Assembly: GCA_023055425.1 (NCBI GenBank)
Contig: JALGPY010000010.1
Span: 22,336,363 to 22,400,362 of the forward strand
DNA from: Linanthus parryae
Lineage: Eukaryota; Streptophyta; Magnoliopsida; Ericales; Polemoniaceae
Length of the DNA stretch: 64,000 nucleotides
Direction of reading: 5' to 3'
The notes under the pieces are model-generated. The model ran no database searches. It was not told the DNA's origin and was given only the letters and a program-made list of their open reading frames with translations. Shown one piece after another: positions 1-9,542 of the stretch; the stretch's first letter is position 1; each line of letters starts with the position of its first letter. A program made the translations under genes and the position numbers.

Positions 1-47
1 AGTTCAATACATTACATAATAAAAATGAATGAAAACTAGTAGGCATA

Positions 48-626
48 CTACGAAGCTGACAAAAGGACTTCGTTGTAGACAACATTCTTATTACACCACC
101 CTTCATGTCCACGTATAAATCCATCTTTCACCAGCACCTTTGTTTTATTTTTGGAGGTACCTCTGGATAATGCAACATACATCTGATAGTGACTGAAAAC
201 ATGATCCTGAAGATATATGCCGACATGTGAACTTGTCTGACCTTGCGCTTTGTTGATGGTTAGTGAAAAACTGAGCCGACTTGGGAACCGTCGTGTCATA
301 TCGAATGGTAAGCTCACATTCTCTGCTGGTTTTAAAGGAATACGATGGAGGAAAACTCTAGTACCTTTGAAGTGTCCAGCCAAAATTTCTGCATCAATGG
401 ATTTCTCTCTCAAACCATGACATATTAGTCATGTCCCATTGCACAATCCATTTCTCGGATCTAAGTTTCTTAATAGCATGACCGGTGCTCCTATCTTCAA
501 TTTGAGTTCATTTGGTGGTAATCCGCCAGGCAAAATAGAATTTAAGAACTCTTGCTGGTATAAATTTTGACCGTCATTTTCTACTTTATCAAATGAATGA
601 TAAATTTTCTCTTGACCTATAAACAC
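48..626 (-). pseudogene. PIF1-like helicase C-terminal fragment (Helitron remnant)
   Basis: Two minus-strand open stretches (626-429 and 413-48) lie in the same frame, separated by one TGA stop near 431 where an arginine CGA is expected. The protein shows C-terminal PIF1/Helitron helicase hallmarks: the KIGAPVMLLRNLDP block, the LSFSLTINKAQGQT block (superfamily 1 helicase motif V-like) and YVALSRGTS (motif VI with the arginine finger). The Walker A and B part and any Rep domain are absent upstream of 626, so this is a truncated tail of the Helitron RepHel protein or of a PIF1-like copy derived from it. In the family the protein unwinds DNA during rolling-circle transposition; this copy cannot. 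The Helitron 3' terminus would lie to the left, outside the window. Confidence 0.85.
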
Positions 627-796
627 GGTGAATTACCTTCCCCACTTTTTTACTGTAATATAGTTTTTTTGATGAGTATGGTATCGTGAAGTTGCCGGAC
701 TACTTTCGATTCATCATCCAACTCTAGCCAGAGTTCCATAGAAAAAATAAGAAAGGAAATGAATGAGAGTAAAGATCTAAAAGAAACGAGGTAAAT
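627..796. other. Unassigned spacer
   Basis: Between the helicase remnant and the LINE fragment no coding domain or repeat structure is recognisable; the sequence is AT-rich. Confidence 0.5.
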
Positions 797-1738
797 AACT
801 TTTGCAATTTATGCAATACCCCAGGTGAAGATACAGCTCATCCGTTTTTTAGATGTCAGCTTGCTACATGTGTGTGGCTTGAGACTTCTGGTCTGAGAAC
901 AAATTTATTAAAGGGCAGACCAAATAAAGAGCTGGTTTTGGAGGTGTTGATTATGGGACAAACCTGGAAAGGTAATGAAATTGATCATGTTCTTATGATG
1001 GCTCTGATCATTGAAAGATTTGGCAACTCCGAAATGAGGTATGTTTTAATAACAATTTCGAGTTGTTGTGAAAAGCTAAGTGGTTATGTTATTCCATCAA
1101 GAGACTTCATGAACAACACTCGGAACAAGGCAGATGTCAAGCTGACCTGGTGGTGAATATGGATGGAATGTCTAAAAAGGTGTCATCTTCCACTCAGATG
1201 CATCTTACCACTCAGATGCATTTTACCTTATACAATCTTAATTCATGGTGATGATAGTGTCAAGGAAGAGGTGGCAGGCATTGCCATTGTAGCTAGAGAT
1301 GTAGCTGGGAAATTTTGGAGGTGATTACCAAAGTGGAATTGAACCTGAGTGTTGAAGATGCTGAACCGATGGCTATTGAAATGTCCTTGAAGCTCCAGAA
1401 GGCAAGAAACTAGACAAAGATGTGGTGTCTCTCTAATTGTCTCTTTGTGATTCAAGAATGCGAAGGTCTTATCAAAGTTCATTGGTCCAGAACTAATAGA
1501 ATTGGAGCAGTTTTGAAGTGGCCTATGGAGCACAGAAATAGCGGGTTTTGTTTTGTTAGAAGATATTTTAATTATGCGGCTCACTATCTAGCCAATTGGA
1601 CTAGGAGTGAGCTAATTTCTAGGCAATTCACATGTGAAACTCTACGTGTTAAAGTTAAATTGTTTGTAATGTTTGAGGGGTCTTTGAACCTTTCTCCTTT
1701 TTACTTCTTAATATGTTTAGTCTAACTTATCAAAAAAA
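797..1738 (+). pseudogene. Non-LTR retrotransposon (LINE) 3' fragment: zf-RVT plus RNase H-like
   Basis: A plus-strand frame from 797 reads NFCNLCNTPGEDTAHPFFRC, the Cys-rich zinc-binding domain (zf-RVT) that follows plant LINE reverse transcriptases. Further on, in broken frames, the RVT_3 RNase H-like domain is visible: GIAIVARDVAGKFW near 1275-1320 and FCFVRRYFNYAAHYLANW near 1545-1605. The segment ends with TTATCAAAAAAA at about 1738, a typical LINE tail. Reverse transcriptase and endonuclease parts are missing, so this is a 5'-truncated decayed insertion. No target duplication was found. Confidence 0.75.
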
Positions 1739-1742
1739 GTGC

Positions 1743-1767
1743 GGGGGGGGGGGGGGGGGGGGGGGGG
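1743..1767. repeat. 25-bp poly-G run
   Basis: Uninterrupted run of 25 G directly after the LINE tail and directly before the SINE-like element. Such a run is a common site of sequencing or assembly length error. Confidence 0.95.
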
Positions 1768-1988
1768 TGACTCCTTGATGGAATTGTCCCCTGAACAATT
1801 TCTTGGATAGTCGCCAATGAGAGTTGATTGAGTTGGTAAGGCTTGTCTCCTCGCTAGAACGAGGTTTCGTGGCTGGCGGTCTCTCTTGGTAGGTAATCTT
1901 TAATTCTCTTTGTAAGCCCTCAATGAGGCAACCTCCCTTCCCCCTAAACCATTTTTGCACAAAAAAAAAAAAAAAAAAAAAAAAAAAA
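1768..1988 (+). mobile_element. Putative tRNA-derived SINE with poly-A tail
   Basis: About 190 bp of non-coding sequence followed by an uninterrupted 28-A tail (1961-1988). Near 1829 TGATTGAGTTGG resembles a pol III A box, and about 30 bp later GGTTTCGTGGC near 1865 loosely resembles a B box, as in tRNA-derived SINEs. No clear target duplication was found because the left side abuts a poly-G run. It ends about 30 bp upstream of the eIF1 promoter motifs. It could instead be a processed non-coding RNA copy. Confidence 0.5.
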
Positions 1989-2018
1989 GAAACTTCAGGT
2001 AGTCCAAACATTTTTAAT

Positions 2019-2090
2019 TGGGCTTGTGCAGCCCGTCAGACCAACCCATAGTCGCATTGTCGGTTAGCCCACATGGCATCTATATGACCA
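2019..2090 (+). promoter_or_regulatory. eIF1 promoter: two site II motifs and a TATA-like box
   Basis: TGGGCT at 2019-2024 and AGCCCA (the same motif inverted) at 2066-2071 match site II elements, known TCP-factor sites common in promoters of plant translation genes. TATATGA at 2081-2087 is a plausible TATA box, placing transcription start around 2110. Position and motif type fit the downstream eIF1 gene. This is motif matching only. Confidence 0.5.
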
Positions 2091-2200
2091 GATCGCTTCT
2101 CTCTCCTCTGATTTCATTTGCGTGTGCAATCTCTCTCCGCTTCGCTCTGCTCAGACTTATCCGTTGTTAGGGTCTTCTCTTTCACCGACTATCTCCATCC

Positions 2201-2209
2201 AAACCCTAA
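2201..2209 (+). promoter_or_regulatory. Telo-box in the eIF1 leader
   Basis: AAACCCTAA is an exact telo-box, a motif that in plants often accompanies site II elements in genes for ribosomal proteins and translation factors. Here it lies in the likely first, non-coding exon. Confidence 0.55.
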
Positions 2210-2221
2210 CCTCCGGATCAG

Positions 2222-3146
2222 GTACTTCTTCTCCTTCTGTTTCATAATTGATTGCCGATTCTTACTTTTCTCTCCGATCTATATTGATTTAGTTGCCCAG
2301 AAAGTCAAGGTATTCGATGTCGATTTTTTTTTCAAGTGTGAAGAGTTTTGTAATTCTTGCTCCGAATTAGTAAAAAAGGTTCGATCTTTTATCGGATGGT
2401 TTACGCCAATTAGGGTGTACGTGACTTTCTTTGATCTGTGTGTTTTGACGCCAGAATTTGGCGTACGGTGTACTATCAAGTCTTGATTCTGTGGTTTATT
2501 TGATCAGTACTCACCGGATCTCAGTATTTCTTTGCCAATTCCACTTCTTTGAAGGTCTTGGCTCGTGCAATTTGAGTTGTTTATGTGATCTAGGGTTTAC
2601 GATTTTGATGTAGTAATTTAGTCTTCATCCAATGGATTGTTAAGCATGCTTTCAGTTGATGTTTTTCCTATCTTGAGTTCTGTGCCATAGTTCAGTGGAT
2701 TTTCATCCCAAAATTCTCTACCTCCCTTTGACCCCTCTTTAAACTGTGAAGGGAAACGAGTAATTGTCACCCATTTGATGCTTCTTAGCAAAGGGAAATC
2801 TTTATTAGAGAATAACATGTTACTGCTGAGTCTTCATGCCATGTATGCTCTATTGTTAATCGTGTATATGTTGCTGTTTTGTTATCTCTGGCCATAGCCC
2901 GAATCGCCTGAACCCCTTTCACCCCTTGACAGTAGACCTATCATGAATTTGTTAATTACTAGGCGGATTCTTTCTCATTTTGACCGTTAATCAGTGGAAG
3001 TTTTGTCTAATGTTATTGAGATATATAATCCTCTAATAATCTGATACTTATTCTATGTTTTTCCTGTTATGACCCCTTGTTTGGCTTTTATTTCGATTCA
3101 GGTCTGAGTATTAAAGCTTGTTATCTGAGATTGGTGTGTGTTTCAG
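2222..3146 (+). other. Probable 5'UTR intron of eIF1
   Basis: The donor GATCAG|GTACTT at 2221/2222 and acceptors TTCAG at 3101 or 3146 bound a T-rich, TG-rich stretch without coding signal. The first exon would be roughly 2110-2221 and the start codon lies 17 bases after the second acceptor. 5'UTR introns are common in plant translation-factor genes. The exact acceptor is undecided. Confidence 0.55.
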
Positions 3147-3163
3147 TTTGCAAGCCGACTTTC

Positions 3164-4026
3164 ATGTCTGAACTCGACATCCAGGTTCCCGCTGCTTTTG
3201 GTATGATGATTTCACCTCTGCAGACTATTTGACATCATTTGTGTCCTCAATTCAAGATTTTAGCTGCAAAAGTTATTTCCCTATTGTCATGAGAGTTCAA
3301 CCTGATGAACTTCTCTTATTAATCCATGCTCTACTAAAGATACTTTGCCTATCCTTACTAGAGGTTGTCGTTGTTTGAATTTTTATTCATTTGATTGTTG
3401 TGCTTCCCCTCTTCTCTATCTTTCTAGATCAAATTTAATTCGAAGGTAGTACTCTTACATAGAGAGGGAGGTAATAATACTCGCGAGTTCTTACTGTATT
3501 ACCGTTATCAACTGAAGAATTTTTTTTTCTTTGGGTATAGATCCTTTTGCTGAGGCAAATGCTGAGGATTCCGGGGCTGGGACAAAAGAGTATGTGCACA
3601 TTCGTATACAACAGCGGAATGGAAGGAAAAGTCTGACGACTGTGCAGGGGTTAAAGAAAGATTTCAGCTACAACAAGATACTCAAGGACCTCAAGAAAGA
3701 GTTTTGCTGCAACGGAACCGTGGTCCAGGACCCAGAATTAGGCCAGGTCGGTGTTGATGTTGATCTGGAGACATCTTCTTCTTATAAACTATCCTGTCTT
3801 GTCTTTGTTTTTACTGATGTGTTGTGTTTTCTCAGGTTATTCAGCTTCAAGGGGATCAGCGAAAGAATGTGTCAAGCTTTCTTATTGGGGTAATTAGCTT
3901 GAACTTGATCAATTGTTTGGCAGTAAGTGTTTGTTGAGTGTCATTGTGTTAAACTTCTATTCCTGTCTCTGCCTTTTGCAGGCTGGTATCGTGAAGAAAG
4001 ACAATATCAAAATTCATGGTTTTTAA
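3164..4026 (+). CDS. SUI1: Translation initiation factor eIF1 (SUI1), four coding exons
   Basis: Coding exons 3164-3200, 3541-3746, 3836-3889 and 3982-4026 join to 342 nt, giving 113 residues, the usual plant eIF1 length. Exon 1 encodes MSELDIQVPAAF; exon 2 carries the basic QRNGRKSLTTVQGL segment and the conserved KILKDLKKEFCCNGTV core; exon 4 ends KIHGF then TAA. All introns are GT-AG. eIF1 binds the 40S subunit near the P site in the cytoplasm and enforces start-codon fidelity during scanning. Promoter site II motifs and a telo-box fit a housekeeping translation gene. Oddities: the third donor follows GGG, so the usual FLVQAG is FLIGAG (Q to G), and the second donor is the weak GTCGGT. Otherwise it looks intact; a recent duplicate cannot be excluded. 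Confidence 0.93.
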
Positions 4027-4406
4027 GCTTGCAATCTAGCAGCGACCTATCAGTTTCAGTTCCCTTCTTATGTCAGTGCTGAAGTCGACTTGTTAGACTT
4101 CATAAGTACTATTATCGCTCTTTATGCTGCGTGATACTTTCTGGTATTTAGCTCGTGGTGGTGGTTTATGTTTAGCTTCAGAATGATGTGTTATGACATA
4201 CATTCTCTTTTCAGTTATCATGTCTTTTATATAAGTTGGCTTTTTGGAACTGTTCTCTTGCATTGCCTCTAATCAGTAAATAATTGTCTGTCAATTTTCA
4301 GCTGCCTTGATACTAGTAAACATTGATGGAAATAAGGTCTGGTGCAAGGAGTACTACATTTGTCGATTTGTGTTGTGGTTGAGCGTGTAGATTGTGAGTG
4401 ATTTCA
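4027..4406 (+). other. eIF1 3' UTR and flank
   Basis: T-rich sequence after the stop codon without further ORFs. No single convincing poly-A signal was chosen. LINE-A begins about 390 bp after the stop, so it may lie in or just past the transcript end. Confidence 0.5.
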
Positions 4407-4418
4407 GGTTTTAATGGT
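4407..4418. repeat. LINE-A target-site duplication, left copy
   Basis: GGTTTTAATGGT, identical to 9531-9542, flanking the LINE poly-A end (10 T on the plus strand at 4420-4429). Confidence 0.9.
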
Positions 4419-4726
4419 ATTTTTTTTTTGATGATAATGTCACCATATCATAGAAGGAAGAACAGGACAAACATCCAACGAAACCAACTACAACGACAGA
4501 GTCCAAGGAGAAAACAAAGCGAGAGAAAGACAACAACAACAAGGAGTGCAAACCTACCACAAACTACAGGAGAAACCTACCACAAACTACCCAAACAGAC
4601 TGAAGAAATTACAGGGGGTGATTATCATACATGGAACACTTCGCCGCTTGTGGGCAAACGAGACCAGTTGCCTCCTAACCTTGGTGATACTGCAAAACAA
4701 AAGCTGCGCCATCGCTCCCATGAACG

Positions 4727-7375
4727 TCAAACCACTGGTTCATCCTGAATGGGCGGGGAAGTGGATCCCTGGAAGAAAGAGAGGATGGAAGCACAATCAG
4801 TGTTAATGTTGATATGTAAGATGTGATGGTGAATCGCAAATTCCACTGCATGTTCAATGGCCAAAAGTTCCGCTTGCTGTGCACTAGACGCGACGCATTT
4901 TTTCCCTATAACCCATGGAGATCCATCAGCGCCATTCATATGAATGCCAATGACTGAGTAGAAGGAGTTTGGTTTCCAGGCACTGTCCACATAAATGTTA
5001 CTCTGATGGTTGCTGGGGCAGCCGTTGAGGGTATCAATGACGACTACTGTGTTGTCTGGAGTAGGGATAGGGGGGGGGGGGGGGGGGATGGTGGGGGCAG
5101 CGGGAGATGGGAGGTTAGTGTTAAGGAGTAAGTTCTCTTCCTGCTCCATGGCTGTTCTTATAGCTGCAGTTGAAAAGGGCTTGTTTTTGAAGATGTGCAC
5201 ACATCTAGCTCTCCAAATGCTCCAGAGAGTGTGGATAGCCTTGAGGTTGTTTGAGAGGACAAAGCACCAGATTAAATTCTCAAACTGGGAATCCCCTTGG
5301 GGTAGGGGATTCGAAGAGTCCCAAATCGCTCTGACTTCCGGGCATTCGAAAAAGAGGTGCATCAGAGATTCTTCCTGGAGATTACAAATACAGCATTTGT
5401 TCGATTGCAGACCCAGACGTTGGCAGAGGAGAGACATGGTAGGGAGCTTCTTGTGAGCACACTTCCACAGAAAAGTTTTCCATTTTTCCGAAATCTTGAG
5501 GCCCCAGATTTTTCCCCAATTTTCAAAAGACATGTGGGGCCAATGGTCGGGATAGAAGTGACCCACAGGATAAAGATGGTTATCTTTTTCACCGTTGAGG
5601 AAGTTATAACCAGACTTCGTAGAGAAGTTTCCGGATCTTGTGAAGGGCCAGATAATCTTGTCTTGCTCCGGATTGTCAGGGAGTTGAATCGACAGGATTC
5701 TAACTGCGATGAAATCCGGGATCATAGATCTGATAGTTGTGACTTTCCATCGTTGTTTTCCATCACTACAGTTAATCCAGTCCTTGACCAAGGCTTCCAG
5801 GCTGACAGGGAGTTGGCCAAGCAAAGAAGAGAGCGGTTCTTTCAATCCTGGAATCCATATGTCCTGCATGATATTGACGTGATTTCCACATCCAATTCGC
5901 CATTGGAAGCCCTTTTTGATGAGGTCGCGTCCATAAAGAACACTTTTCCAAGCCCAAGAGGCATTACTTGGGCTGCTGACTTCCATGAATGGTGTTTTCC
6001 TGCAATATCTTTGGAGGAGGATTTTGGAAACAAGCAGGTTAGGATAATTCATGATTCTCCAGGCCTTATTGGCCAAAAGAGCCTGGTTCAACCAGTTGAT
6101 GTTTCTGATGCCAAGGCCTCCTTTAGATTTAGGGAGGTTCAGAGTTTCCCTCGCAATAAGCCTGAGAGGGGCTTTTTTTTCCGAATTCCACCAGAATTTT
6201 TCAATAAGGTTAGAGATCTCCTCATTCAGAGTGATAGGAAGCTTAAATGAAGAGCAAACATAAGTTGGGAGGGCAGAGAGGACAGATTGAGAGAGGATAA
6301 GTCTTCCTGCATCATTCAGGTATTTCCCTTTCCAACCCTCAAGTTTTGAGTAGATAGCTTCCCTAGTGAAGCTAAAGATATCCTTTCTCTTTCCTCCCGA
6401 AACAATTGGGAGACCTAGGTACGTGGAGTTTGTCTTTTCGATTTTAACACCCAGGAAATTTCCAAAAATTGCCCCAAGGTCTTGAGGGATATTTGGACTA
6501 AGAAAGAGAGATGATTTATTTCTGTTAATGTCCTGTCCTGACACCTTACAGAAGGAGTCAAGGGCTCTACTGAGAGAGGCACAGTTAGAAAGGGATGGTT
6601 GAAGGAAGATAAGGCAATCGTCCGCGAAAAATAAATGTGAAAGCCTTTGACCACCCCTGCTGAGACTAATGCCCGGGCATTTGCCTGTCTCGTTTAGGTT
6701 GGATAGGTAGACAGAGAGGGCTTCAAGGTAGATGATGAAGAGGTAGGGGGAAAACGGGTCTCCTTGTCTCAAACCAGCTTTTGGGAAGATTCTTTTCCCA
6801 GGTTGGCCATTAACAAGGGCCGAGAAGGAGACCGTGGAGACACATTGTAGTAAGATGTGGATCCAACCATCTGGAAAGCCCATCCTCCTCAGAACCTTTT
6901 CAAGGAAATACCAATTAACTTTGTCGAAGACTTTACTCATATCAATTTTGAGAGCGCCTAGGTGAGAGTTACCATTATTGGTATTTCTAATTTTAGCGAA
7001 AAATTCGTTAGCTAGCAGAGTGCTATCAGAAATCAGACGGCCTGGAACAAAAGCATTCTGCTGTTCTGAGATAATATTGGGAAGGATGATTTTCAGCCTA
7101 TTAGCGAGGACTTTTGCTATGATCTTGTACATGGAAGAGCAAAGGCTGATTGGGCGAAGGTCACTGGGTCTCACAGGATTAGAAATTTTAGGGATAAGTG
7201 CAAGGAAGGAATAGTTGAATTCCTTTAGGAGGAAACCATTGCTAAGAAAGGAGCGGGAAACTTCCTCAATAGATGGTCCTACACAGTCCCAAAAGGTATG
7301 GAAGAAGATACCCGGGAGACCGTCTGGGCCAGGAGATTTGTAAAGAAAGGGAAAAATGTGACAGGTGATAAGCAT
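4727..7375 (-). CDS. LINE-A ORF2 remnant: reverse transcriptase, zf-RVT, RNase H
   Basis: Open frame of 882 codons. It begins within the RT domain at KSPGPDG (residue ~13), so the N-terminal endonuclease is missing. RT motifs follow in order: PISLC, NAFVPGRLISD, LKIDMSKVFDKVNW, GLRQGDPFSPYLF and the catalytic FFADDCLIF (residue ~225). A zinc-binding region with CCICNLQEE and HLFFECPE lies around residues 630-670, then an RNase H-like domain with IYVDSAW, AELLAIEHA and NTDCASI. It stops before the RNase H C-terminus, whose remains (VRRQLVSFAHK) sit in another frame near 4660, so a frameshift has shortened it. The family copies LINE RNA at a nicked target; without the endonuclease this copy could not act alone. 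Confidence 0.9.
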   Translation of the reverse strand: MLITCHIFPFLYKSPGPDGLPGIFFHTFWDCVGPSIEEVSRSFLSNGFLLKEFNYSFLALIPKISNPVRPSDLRPISLCSSMYKIIAKVLANRLKIILPNIISEQQNAFVPGRLISDSTLLANEFFAKIRNTNNGNSHLGALKIDMSKVFDKVNWYFLEKVLRRMGFPDGWIHILLQCVSTVSFSALVNGQPGKRIFPKAGLRQGDPFSPYLFIIYLEALSVYLSNLNETGKCPGISLSRGGQRLSHLFFADDCLIFLQPSLSNCASLSRALDSFCKVSGQDINRNKSSLFLSPNIPQDLGAIFGNFLGVKIEKTNSTYLGLPIVSGGKRKDIFSFTREAIYSKLEGWKGKYLNDAGRLILSQSVLSALPTYVCSSFKLPITLNEEISNLIEKFWWNSEKKAPLRLIARETLNLPKSKGGLGIRNINWLNQALLANKAWRIMNYPNLLVSKILLQRYCRKTPFMEVSSPSNASWAWKSVLYGRDLIKKGFQWRIGCGNHVNIMQDIWIPGLKEPLSSLLGQLPVSLEALVKDWINCSDGKQRWKVTTIRSMIPDFIAVRILSIQLPDNPEQDKIIWPFTRSGNFSTKSGYNFLNGEKDNHLYPVGHFYPDHWPHMSFENWGKIWGLKISEKWKTFLWKCAHKKLPTMSLLCQRLGLQSNKCCICNLQEESLMHLFFECPEVRAIWDSSNPLPQGDSQFENLIWCFVLSNNLKAIHTLWSIWRARCVHIFKNKPFSTAAIRTAMEQEENLLLNTNLPSPAAPTIPPPPPPIPTPDNTVVVIDTLNGCPSNHQSNIYVDSAWKPNSFYSVIGIHMNGADGSPWVIGKKCVASSAQQAELLAIEHAVEFAIHHHILHININTDCASILSFFQGSTSPPIQDEPVV

Positions 7376-9386
7376 AAACTTGTTTAAAGTAAATCACATC
7401 TCCCATAACCCTAGATAGTGCAGCTAAAAAATAATTAGAAAAATAAAAGCATGCATCGTAAGAACAAAAAGAGAGAGAGAGAGAGACTGGGATGATTGTA
7501 CCGTTCACCGAAGTTGCAGCCGTGCGGCGGCGCTCCAGGGCATGGGGGCTTGCAGATCGAGCACGCATGTTCCTAGGGTTTTCTGCAAAAACCGAGGAGG
7601 CTAGACGCGCACACGCGCCGCCTCTTTTCATCTTCCGATCGTAGCTGGTTCCGGCGACGGTATCCTCTCCGGTGATGGCTGGTTTTGTCGCCACAGTCAT
7701 GTTGATTCCAACCTCCTCCCTCTTCTTCAATTGGCTTCTGATGAGTTCGATTGCATCCACCATGATCTCTTCATCATTATTTTCGTTGTTTTCATTGGAA
7801 AGAGAGGTATTTTCGCCGTCAACCTCCATCTCCGCCTCACTGGTAACCGGGAGCCATAAGTTTCCTTTGCTGTCAATTGCGTCCTCCTTCCCACTGGATT
7901 GCGAATCAGAGATCAGGATGAACTTAGGGTTACTTGTTGCCTCCTCTCCTTTCTCTACGTTCTCATTAATCCAACCATATTTCATTTTGAAGACACCATA
8001 TTTGTTCTCAAAGAAATTATCTCCCTGGAAGACATGTCTAGATTCCTTCTCCGAGGAGGAATGAGAGGAAGATGAGGACGAGTCACCAAAAATGCTAACA
8101 ATAATCTTCTTCTTCTTTGCTTCTTTCTCCTCCCCGCTTAGCTCACGGCTCCTGTTCATGCTAGTACTGAGATTTGCCGCGGGAGCTGCTTGATTTCTAG
8201 TTGATGGTCCACCAGCCACAAAATGTGGAGCCTCGTTATTTGGAGGCGATTCCCCATTTCTACCAGCCGACTGGTCCATGGCATCAAAAAGCCTCTGAAA
8301 GTTTGATCTTTGATTGTTCACCGCCGCCGAGAGAGATTGGGATGGACGATTTGGTCTCGTATTTGTCCTTTCAAAGAACGTGATCCAGGCACCATGATCC
8401 CCCTTCTTTTCCGTAATTCGACGAACGAGTCGGTTCCATGCAACTCGAATCCTGGTGGTTCCGTTGATGTTTGAGTTTGTCATGCCTCTTACGGCTCTTG
8501 TAAAGAGTGGTTGATCAATGTGAGTGACAGTTCCGTAACCTCCCTCATGTCTAGCCCTATCCAGTCGTTCCTTGTACCTATTGAAAGCGCTTGTGAGAGT
8601 GTGGCGACACTTGTTTTCAGAGTGCCCTACACTTCCACAACGAAAGCAAACTCGAAAGATCTTTGAGTAGCTAAAGAGGGCCGTAACCTTCTCACCATTA
8701 TCAAGTTGGAAACTGCACCCTGGTAGCAGAGCATCAAAAATGTTTAGTTTGACCTTAATCCTCATTTTGTCCAGGTGTTGCTCGTCCATGATTCCGTTGA
8801 CAGCTTGCATGTTGCCATCCTCCTCCTCTGTGAGTTCAATACTTGGCCAGACTACTTCTTCATCCGCCATTTCAAAGTCTGCAATTTCCCCAATAACCTT
8901 ACCGATGTCTTGGATGAGGGTGTTATTGATGTATTCCATCGGGACTCCTCTCACGTCCACCCAAATGTCGTTCATGGCGAAGTGGTCATCGTCAAAGACC
9001 GTGTTTGGTGTCCACCTCTTCATGACCACGAACGAGCCAAGAATATTCCAGGGGCTCCCTCTCACTAGATCTTCAAGATCGTCCTCATTTTCTGGTTCTA
9101 GGAGAAACATATGATCGTTCATGAGCTTTACCTTGATTTTTCCGGCGAGCTTCCAGAACTTTTGTATCGCAATAGCAATTGTTTTGCTATCCCAGACAAT
9201 GTAGTCGACGAAAAAGGCCACAATACACTTCTCCAGCTTCATTCTTTTCGGAATGAATGCATGCAGGCTTGGTGTGGGAAGATCAACTAGTTCACGGTGG
9301 TGTATGAAGTTGGGGTGAACTGATGAGGGTTGGAAGGATGTTTGGATTGAGTGGTATTCGTCGGAAGTGTGGTTAGGAAGAGCCAT
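7266..9386 (-). CDS. LINE-A ORF1: DUF4283 / zinc-knuckle protein
   Basis: 706-codon frame starting at ATG 9386. Residues ~50-210 form a DUF4283-type domain (KCIVAFFVDYIVWDSK, GSPWNILGSFVVMKRW), followed at ~248-261 by a CCHC knuckle CFRCGSVGHSENKC. The C-terminal half is low complexity and acidic/serine-rich. Such proteins bind LINE RNA in the ribonucleoprotein. Native ORF1 probably ended before about residue 630; the last ~75 residues read through the deletion scar and GA repeat and end in the RT region in a different frame from ORF2. The frame is otherwise unbroken. Confidence 0.88.
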   Translation of the reverse strand: MALPNHTSDEYHSIQTSFQPSSVHPNFIHHRELVDLPTPSLHAFIPKRMKLEKCIVAFFVDYIVWDSKTIAIAIQKFWKLAGKIKVKLMNDHMFLLEPENEDDLEDLVRGSPWNILGSFVVMKRWTPNTVFDDDHFAMNDIWVDVRGVPMEYINNTLIQDIGKVIGEIADFEMADEEVVWPSIELTEEEDGNMQAVNGIMDEQHLDKMRIKVKLNIFDALLPGCSFQLDNGEKVTALFSYSKIFRVCFRCGSVGHSENKCRHTLTSAFNRYKERLDRARHEGGYGTVTHIDQPLFTRAVRGMTNSNINGTTRIRVAWNRLVRRITEKKGDHGAWITFFERTNTRPNRPSQSLSAAVNNQRSNFQRLFDAMDQSAGRNGESPPNNEAPHFVAGGPSTRNQAAPAANLSTSMNRSRELSGEEKEAKKKKIIVSIFGDSSSSSSHSSSEKESRHVFQGDNFFENKYGVFKMKYGWINENVEKGEEATSNPKFILISDSQSSGKEDAIDSKGNLWLPVTSEAEMEVDGENTSLSNENNENNDEEIMVDAIELIRSQLKKREEVGINMTVATKPAITGEDTVAGTSYDRKMKRGGACARLASSVFAENPRNMRARSASPHALERRRTAATSVNGTIIPVSLSLSFCSYDACFYFSNYFLAALSRVMGDVIYFKQVYAYHLSHFSLSLQISWPRRSPGYLLPYLLGLCRTIY

Positions 9387-9530
9387 GATGAAAGAGTGTT
9401 GGGAACTAGTGAAGGGCTGTGGATGAGGTGTAGTGGGTTTGGGAAGTGTTGTGTTGTTTTGGGAAGGGAAACAAGTGTGTGGAACGGGGACAAGGTCATG
9501 AGACCCAGTTTCTTTCTAGAGAGAGAAAAC

Positions 9531-9542
9531 GGTTTTAATGGT
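9531..9542. repeat. LINE-A target-site duplication, right copy
   Basis: GGTTTTAATGGT, identical to 4407-4418, at the LINE 5' end. Confidence 0.9.

Larger units (their letters stand above)
4419..9530 (-). mobile_element. LINE-A: L1-type retrotransposon with internal deletion of the endonuclease
   Basis: Minus-strand element of 5.1 kb. Its 5' end is at 9530 with a 144-bp leader before ORF1; its 3' end is a 10-A tail at 4429-4420. Perfect 12-bp target duplications (4407-4418, 9531-9542) prove the boundaries. Gene order is ORF1 (nucleic-acid binding), then RT, zinc-binding domain and RNase H. The AP-type endonuclease expected between ORF1 and RT (over 1 kb) is absent: ORF1 runs into the RT start within about 160 bp that include a short GA repeat (7471-7486). 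The intact TSD and long ORFs suggest a fairly recent insertion. Confidence 0.93.

Noticed and set aside
2118..2486. 122-codon ORF in the eIF1 leader
   Set aside because: It spans the probable 5'UTR intron donor at 2222, has no ATG-based start and no domain; it is leader plus intron.
5357..6250. 297-codon plus-strand ORF (and 5010-5456)
   Set aside because: Antisense to LINE-A ORF2, which has clear RT motifs; no domain on this strand. The shorter one includes a poly-G run.
7672..9114. Several plus-strand ORFs of 90-130 codons
   Set aside because: Antisense shadows of LINE-A ORF1; Ser/Ile-rich with no recognisable domain.
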